From RPQJ01 sp963732415 (GTDB taxonomy: Bacteria > Pseudomonadota > Gammaproteobacteria > Steroidobacterales > Steroidobacteraceae), in assembly GCA_963732415.1 (NCBI GenBank), contig CAVSZK010000005.1:1-64000 (forward strand): a stretch of 64,000 bases of DNA, in the 5' to 3' direction. The notes beneath the pieces are model-generated. The model was not told where the DNA came from. It did no database searches and worked only from the letters and a program-made list of their open reading frames with translations. Positions 59,985 through 64,000 of the stretch are shown piece by piece. Position 1 is the stretch's first letter. Every line of letters begins with the position of its first letter. Both the position numbers and the translations under genes were made by a program.

Positions 59985-62396
59985 TCAGATCTTTTTGCGG
60001 CCCAGTCGGAGCGCGTTGCTGATCACGCTCACCGAACTCAGCGACATTGCCGCCGCCGCGGCCGCAGGCGCCAGCAGCACGCCGGCGAGCGGATACAGCA
60101 CGCCAGCTGCCAGCGGCACGCCGATCGAATTGTAGCCAAACGCGAACAGCAGGTTCTGTCGGACATTCGACATGGTGGCCTCTGCAAGCCGCAGCGCACG
60201 TCCGACCGCGCGAAGGTCGCCGCTCATCAACGTCACACCGGCTGTCTGCCTGGCGATGTCGGTGCCGGCTCCCATCGCAATGCCGACGTCAGCCTCCGCG
60301 AGAGCCGGTGCGTCATTGATACCGTCGCCCACCATTGCGACCTTGCGTCCGTCGCCTCGCAGCCGGCGAACAACCTCGGCCTTGCCGTCCGGCATCACGC
60401 CGGCATGGACCTCATCGATGCCGAGCATCTGCGCGACGGCGCGCACCGATGCCTCGTGGTCGCCGGACAGCAGCACCACGCGCAGGCCCTCGTGCTTGAG
60501 ACCCTGCACTGCCTCCCATGCCTCGGGCTTCAACGGGTCTGCGATGCCGAGGATGCCGATCGGCATCTGGTCCAGGGCGACGAAGACGATTGTCTGGCCC
60601 AGTTCCCTGAGACGATCCGCATCCGGCTCGAGGGCCTGCACATCAACGCCCTCGTCCACCATCAGGCGGGCGTTGCCCACCAGGACGCGGCGCATCTGCA
60701 CTACGCCGGTTGCTCCTGCACCCGGCCGGGCTTCGAAGCCATAGGTACGCCCCAGCCTCAGGCCCCTGGACTGCGCCGCGCGCACCACCGACGACGCCAG
60801 CGGATGCTCGCTCGCCTGCTCGAGGCTGGCGGCGAAGCGCAGCAATTCGGATTCGGCGATATCGTCCACCGGCAGGATGCTCACGACCTCGGGATGGCCC
60901 ACCGTGAGCGTGCCGGTCTTGTCGAGCACCACGGTGTCGACGTCTTCGAGCGCCTGCAACGCCCCCGCATCGCGAAACAGGATGCCCGCCTGCGCGCCGC
61001 GGCCCATCGCCACGGTCATGGACATCGGCGTCGCGAGACCGAGCGCACAGGGGCAGGCGACGATCAGGGTGCTCACCGCGACCAGCAGCGCGTTCGCGAG
61101 CCGAGGCTCGGGTCCGACGAACGCCCAGGTGATTGCCGCGATAACCGCGACCGCGATGACCGCTGGAACGAACCATGCCGACACGCGGTCGGCAAGAGCC
61201 TGGACCGGCGCCCTGCTGCGCTGCGCCTCGGCAACGGCCTGCACGATGCGTGCAAGCACCGTTTCGGCCCCGACCTGCGCAGCGCGGATCACCAGCGAAC
61301 CCTGGCCGTTCAGTGTGCCGCCGATGACGGAATCCCCCGGCGCCTTGTCGACCGGCAGCGATTCGCCCGTGACCATCGATTCATCGACCGAACCGCGGCC
61401 TTCGACGACAGACCCGTCCGCCGGCATTCGCTCCCCGGGACGCACGCGCAGCTGGTCGCCGACGCGCACTTCGGCCAGCGAAATCTCGACCTCCTGCCCA
61501 TCGTCATCCAGTCGCCTGGCGGTCTTCGGCGCAAGGTCCATCAATCCGCGCAATGCGGCGCCGGTCCGGCCACGCGCGCGCAGCTCCAGCACCTGCCCGA
61601 GCAGCACCAGCGTGATGATCATTGCGGCGGACTCGAAATAGAGGGCGACCTGGCCGCCATGCCTGAACGCGTGCGGCACGGCCGACGGCACCAGCGTCGC
61701 CCATACGCTGTAGACGTACGCCACGACCACGCCCAGGCCGATCAGCGTGAACATGTTGAGCCGCCGGTTCGCGATCGAACGAGCGCCTCGCACCAGCAGC
61801 GGCCAGCCGCACCACAGCACGACCGGGGTCGCGAGCAGGAACTGCGTCCATGGCGCCGTTGCCCACGCCATGCCGCGCGGAATCCACCCTGCCATGCCCG
61901 CCATCGCGACAATGAACAGCGGGACGGTCAGCGCCGCGGACACCAGGAAGCGCCGCTTCATGTCCCGCAGTTCCGGGTCCTCGCCGGCTGCGACCACAGG
62001 CATCGCAGGTTCGAGCGCCATGCCGCAATGCGGACAGGCAGCGGGCACCGGGCTCTCCACGCCCGGGCACATCGGGCAGATGTACAGCGTTTCGCCCGGG
62101 CGCAACACCCTCGCTGTCGACGTTGCCGCATGCGCAGCGCCCTGCGCGTGGCAGCAGTCGTGCTTCACGGGCTCGGGCTTCTGCGCGCAACAGTCATGTG
62201 CAGCCGCGGCCGTTTCGACCGGCGCAGCCTTCGATTCCGAGTGGCAGCAGCCGCCGGCCGCCGGGCTTGCGACAGCCTCCGGTTCGGCGTGACAGCAGTC
62301 GTGCTCCGCGACTGCGACGGGCGGCGTCGGCTTGCCGTGGCAGCCCGCTCCCGTCGATTCGTGCCCTCGGCCGTGATTCGTGGTCGGTTCGCTCAT
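59985..62396 (-). CDS. copA: Copper-translocating P1B-type ATPase
   Basis: An 803-residue inner-membrane Cu(I) exporter. The N-terminus carries five short His/Cys units (GCHG, DCCH, GCCH, DCCA, DCCH) instead of a classical ferredoxin-like MBD, then a heavy-metal-binding ribbon (YICPMCPG, CPHCGM). The core has TGES, the membrane CPC in IVACPCALG, DKTGT, SEHPLA and GDGIND. It lies 4 bases downstream of the RND pump gene, so both form one metal-resistance operon. Confidence 0.93.
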   Translation of the reverse strand: MSEPTTNHGRGHESTGAGCHGKPTPPVAVAEHDCCHAEPEAVASPAAGGCCHSESKAAPVETAAAAHDCCAQKPEPVKHDCCHAQGAAHAATSTARVLRPGETLYICPMCPGVESPVPAACPHCGMALEPAMPVVAAGEDPELRDMKRRFLVSAALTVPLFIVAMAGMAGWIPRGMAWATAPWTQFLLATPVVLWCGWPLLVRGARSIANRRLNMFTLIGLGVVVAYVYSVWATLVPSAVPHAFRHGGQVALYFESAAMIITLVLLGQVLELRARGRTGAALRGLMDLAPKTARRLDDDGQEVEISLAEVRVGDQLRVRPGERMPADGSVVEGRGSVDESMVTGESLPVDKAPGDSVIGGTLNGQGSLVIRAAQVGAETVLARIVQAVAEAQRSRAPVQALADRVSAWFVPAVIAVAVIAAITWAFVGPEPRLANALLVAVSTLIVACPCALGLATPMSMTVAMGRGAQAGILFRDAGALQALEDVDTVVLDKTGTLTVGHPEVVSILPVDDIAESELLRFAASLEQASEHPLASSVVRAAQSRGLRLGRTYGFEARPGAGATGVVQMRRVLVGNARLMVDEGVDVQALEPDADRLRELGQTIVFVALDQMPIGILGIADPLKPEAWEAVQGLKHEGLRVVLLSGDHEASVRAVAQMLGIDEVHAGVMPDGKAEVVRRLRGDGRKVAMVGDGINDAPALAEADVGIAMGAGTDIARQTAGVTLMSGDLRAVGRALRLAEATMSNVRQNLLFAFGYNSIGVPLAAGVLYPLAGVLLAPAAAAAAMSLSSVSVISNALRLGRKKI

Positions 62397-62400
62397 GTGC

Positions 62401-64000
62401 CTAGTCTAACGCCGTACGCAGCCTCCAGCCGTTCACGATCAGGTACAGCGACGGGATGATGACCAGCGTCAGCACCGTCGCCGACACCATGCCGCCCACC
62501 ATCGGGGCGGCGATGCGCCGCATGACCTCAGAACCCGTGCCGGACCCCCACATGATCGGCAGCAGGCCCGCGATGATGGTAATCACCGTCATCAGCTTCG
62601 GCCTCAGCCTGAGCAGGGCACCGCCGACGATCGCTTCCCGCAGGTCCGCACGCGTGGGCTCGCGCCCTGCTTCGCTGGCCAGTCGGCGACGGTCGGCCCA
62701 GGCGTGCTCGAGGTACATCACCATCACCACGCCGGTCTCCGTCGCGACGCCGGCGAGCGCGATGAACCCCACGGCGGCGGCGATCGACAGGTCGTAATCG
62801 AGCAGGTAAAGAAGCCAGACACCGCCCACCAGCGCGAATGGCAACGCGCCGAGGATCAGCAGCACGTCGCGTGCGTTACGGAAATTCAGGTACAGCAGCA
62901 GTACGATGATGCCCAGCGTGAAGGGCACGACGACCTTCAACCGTTTCTCCGCCCTTTGCAGGTACTCGTATTGCCCCGACCAGCCAAGGCTGTAGCCGGC
63001 CGGCAGCTTCAGGCTGGCCGAGAGCCTCTGCTTCGCTTCTCCAACGTACCCCCCAAGGTCGCGATCCTGGATGTCGACGAATACCCAGCCCGAAGGCCTG
63101 GAATTCTCGCTCCTGATCATGCCCGGCCCATCCGCGACATCCACCCGCGCGACGTCGGCGAGCGTCACGTTGGCGCCCGTTGGCGTGACCAGCGGCAGGT
63201 CGCGAAGGCTCTGCAGCGAATCCCGGAAATCCTGTGGGTACCGCAGGTTGATCGGATAGCGCTCCAGCCCCTCGACGGTGTAGCTGACGGTCATGCCTCC
63301 CACCGCGCTGCCGACGATGTCCTGCACGTCCTTGATGTTCAGCCCGTAGCGGCCGGCCGCGATTCGATCGATGTCAATGTCGAGGTAGCGGCCGGTGGCG
63401 GTCCTCTCCGCATACACCGACGTGGTGCCCGGCACGTCACGCAGGATGTCTTCGATCTGCTGCCCGATGTCCTGGATCGTGGCGAGGTCCGGGCCCATGA
63501 TCTTGATGCCTACCGGCGTGCGGATCCCGGTCGCCAGCATGTCGATGCGCGTCTTGATCGGATAGACCCAGGCATTCGAGAGCCCCGGGAACTTGACCAG
63601 CGCATCGAGTTCCGCCTTCAGCTTCGCCGGCGTCATGCCCGGCCTCCACTCATCGCGAGGCTTCAGCTTGATCGTAGTCTCGAACATCTCGATCGGAGCG
63701 GGATCGGTGGCCGACTCGGCTCGACCGGCCTTGCCGAACACCCTCTCCACCTCCGGCACCGTGCGGATCAGCTTGTCGGTCTGCTGCAGCAGTGCGCGTG
63801 CCGCGTCGGTCGAGAGCCCCGGAAGCGTGGTCGGCATGTAGAGCAGGTCGCCTTCGTCCAGCTCGGGCATGAACTCGGTCCCAAGCCGGGACATCGGCCA
63901 GAGGGTCGCAAGCACGAGGACGATCGCAACCAGGACCACCGCCCACGGCGCGCGCAGCGCGAGCCCGAGGAACGGGCGATACACGGCCATCGTCGCGCGG
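62401..64000 (-). CDS. CusA/CzcA-family heavy-metal RND pump, 5' part outside the window
   Basis: About 533 codons are visible, the C-terminal half of a roughly 1040-residue RND protein; the frame continues past the right edge. It includes the HAE1/HME block TEFMPELDEGDLLYMPTTLPG, the periplasmic domain, and the last six membrane helices (ALPFALVGGVWLLYLLDYDLS, GVVMVMYLEHAW). CusA-type pumps expel Cu(I)/Ag(I) across the outer membrane with CusB and CusC. Linkage to copA favours copper over cobalt/zinc/cadmium. Confidence 0.9.
   Translation of the reverse strand, partial: RATMAVYRPFLGLALRAPWAVVLVAIVLVLATLWPMSRLGTEFMPELDEGDLLYMPTTLPGLSTDAARALLQQTDKLIRTVPEVERVFGKAGRAESATDPAPIEMFETTIKLKPRDEWRPGMTPAKLKAELDALVKFPGLSNAWVYPIKTRIDMLATGIRTPVGIKIMGPDLATIQDIGQQIEDILRDVPGTTSVYAERTATGRYLDIDIDRIAAGRYGLNIKDVQDIVGSAVGGMTVSYTVEGLERYPINLRYPQDFRDSLQSLRDLPLVTPTGANVTLADVARVDVADGPGMIRSENSRPSGWVFVDIQDRDLGGYVGEAKQRLSASLKLPAGYSLGWSGQYEYLQRAEKRLKVVVPFTLGIIVLLLYLNFRNARDVLLILGALPFALVGGVWLLYLLDYDLSIAAAVGFIALAGVATETGVVMVMYLEHAWADRRRLASEAGREPTRADLREAIVGGALLRLRPKLMTVITIIAGLLPIMWGSGTGSEVMRRIAAPMVGGMVSATVLTLVIIPSLYLIVNGWRLRTALD

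Noticed and set aside
59901..62459. An 852-codon plus-strand open frame opposite copA
   Set aside because: It is exactly antisense to a fully recognisable P-type ATPase. Its translation is rich in Arg, His and Gln with no domain, typical of high-GC shadow frames.
1..64000. CRISPR arrays, insertion sequences, phage structural genes
   Set aside because: No regularly spaced repeats and no transposase or integrase were seen. The S74-like domains resemble a phage tail-fibre module, but they occur in small lasso-leader proteins without other phage genes.

Overview
The window reads as chromosomal DNA of a high-GC Gram-negative bacterium. A proteobacterium is most likely, possibly a gammaproteobacterium of the Steroidobacterales, Nevskiales or Xanthomonadales type. 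This rests on the gene set (Wza/Wzb/Wzc export, an RfaH-like factor, a PEP-CTERM protein, a MarR-type EPS regulator, an RND/CopA metal efflux pair) and not on any marker gene. No rRNA, intact tRNA, CRISPR array or insertion sequence was found.

Region 1 (about 2.2-38.5 kb, all minus strand) is one very large exopolysaccharide/capsule locus, read from right to left. It opens with a promoter-like site, an RfaH/NusG-like antiterminator, a Wzb phosphatase, a Wza export lipoprotein and a Wzc tyrosine kinase. Next come a TPR protein, a FecR-like periplasmic protein, a Wzy/WaaL-type membrane protein and a MarR EPS regulator with a perfect palindrome upstream. A pathway for CMP-pseudaminic acid or a close relative follows (pseB, pseC, a GNAT, an aldo/keto reductase, a cytidylyltransferase fused to a class-III aminotransferase, pseG, pseH, pseI). 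Then come glycosyltransferases, a Wzx flippase, a FemAB-like protein, a second Wzy/WaaL protein, a polysaccharide deacetylase, an Alg13/Alg14-like split transferase, a carbamoyltransferase, gmd and fcl (GDP-L-fucose), a GT2, an O-acyltransferase and a methyltransferase. Many junctions are 4-base NTGA overlaps, several with TTG or GTG starts. No initiating polyprenyl-phosphate sugar transferase is present.

The left edge carries a truncated DUF218 gene, a PEP-CTERM protein with a strong terminator, and a degenerate tRNA-Leu relic.

Region 2 (38.5-48.4 kb) encodes an envelope-spanning machine: TolQ/ExbB, two ExbD/TolR proteins, an AgmX-type TonB-like protein, two large TPR proteins, small periplasmic proteins, and a divergent SH3 protein plus outer-membrane barrel. 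The parts list resembles the Myxococcus Agl-Glt/Nfs machinery. It sits directly beside the polysaccharide locus.

Region 3 (48.4-57.2 kb) is a lasso-peptide-type RiPP cluster: an ABC exporter, a PqqD-like RRE, a B2 transglutaminase-like protease, a nucleotidyltransferase-family protein, an asparagine-synthetase-like cyclase, two tandem precursors, an HPr-kinase-like kinase and a class I methyltransferase. Each precursor has a 38-residue lasso leader and a 16-residue putative core, followed directly by a Peptidase_S74 (phage tail-fibre chaperone)-like domain. That domain begins with the Ser and Lys expected for self-cleavage at the end of the core. This is the most unusual system in the window.

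Region 4 (57.2-64 kb, minus strand) is ordinary: polyphosphate:AMP phosphotransferase, agmatine deiminase, CopA and the C-terminal half of a CusA-type RND pump.

Five genes between 42 and 57 kb have a clear single-base frame break, and a sixth is probable. Raw reads would be needed to tell assembly error from decay.
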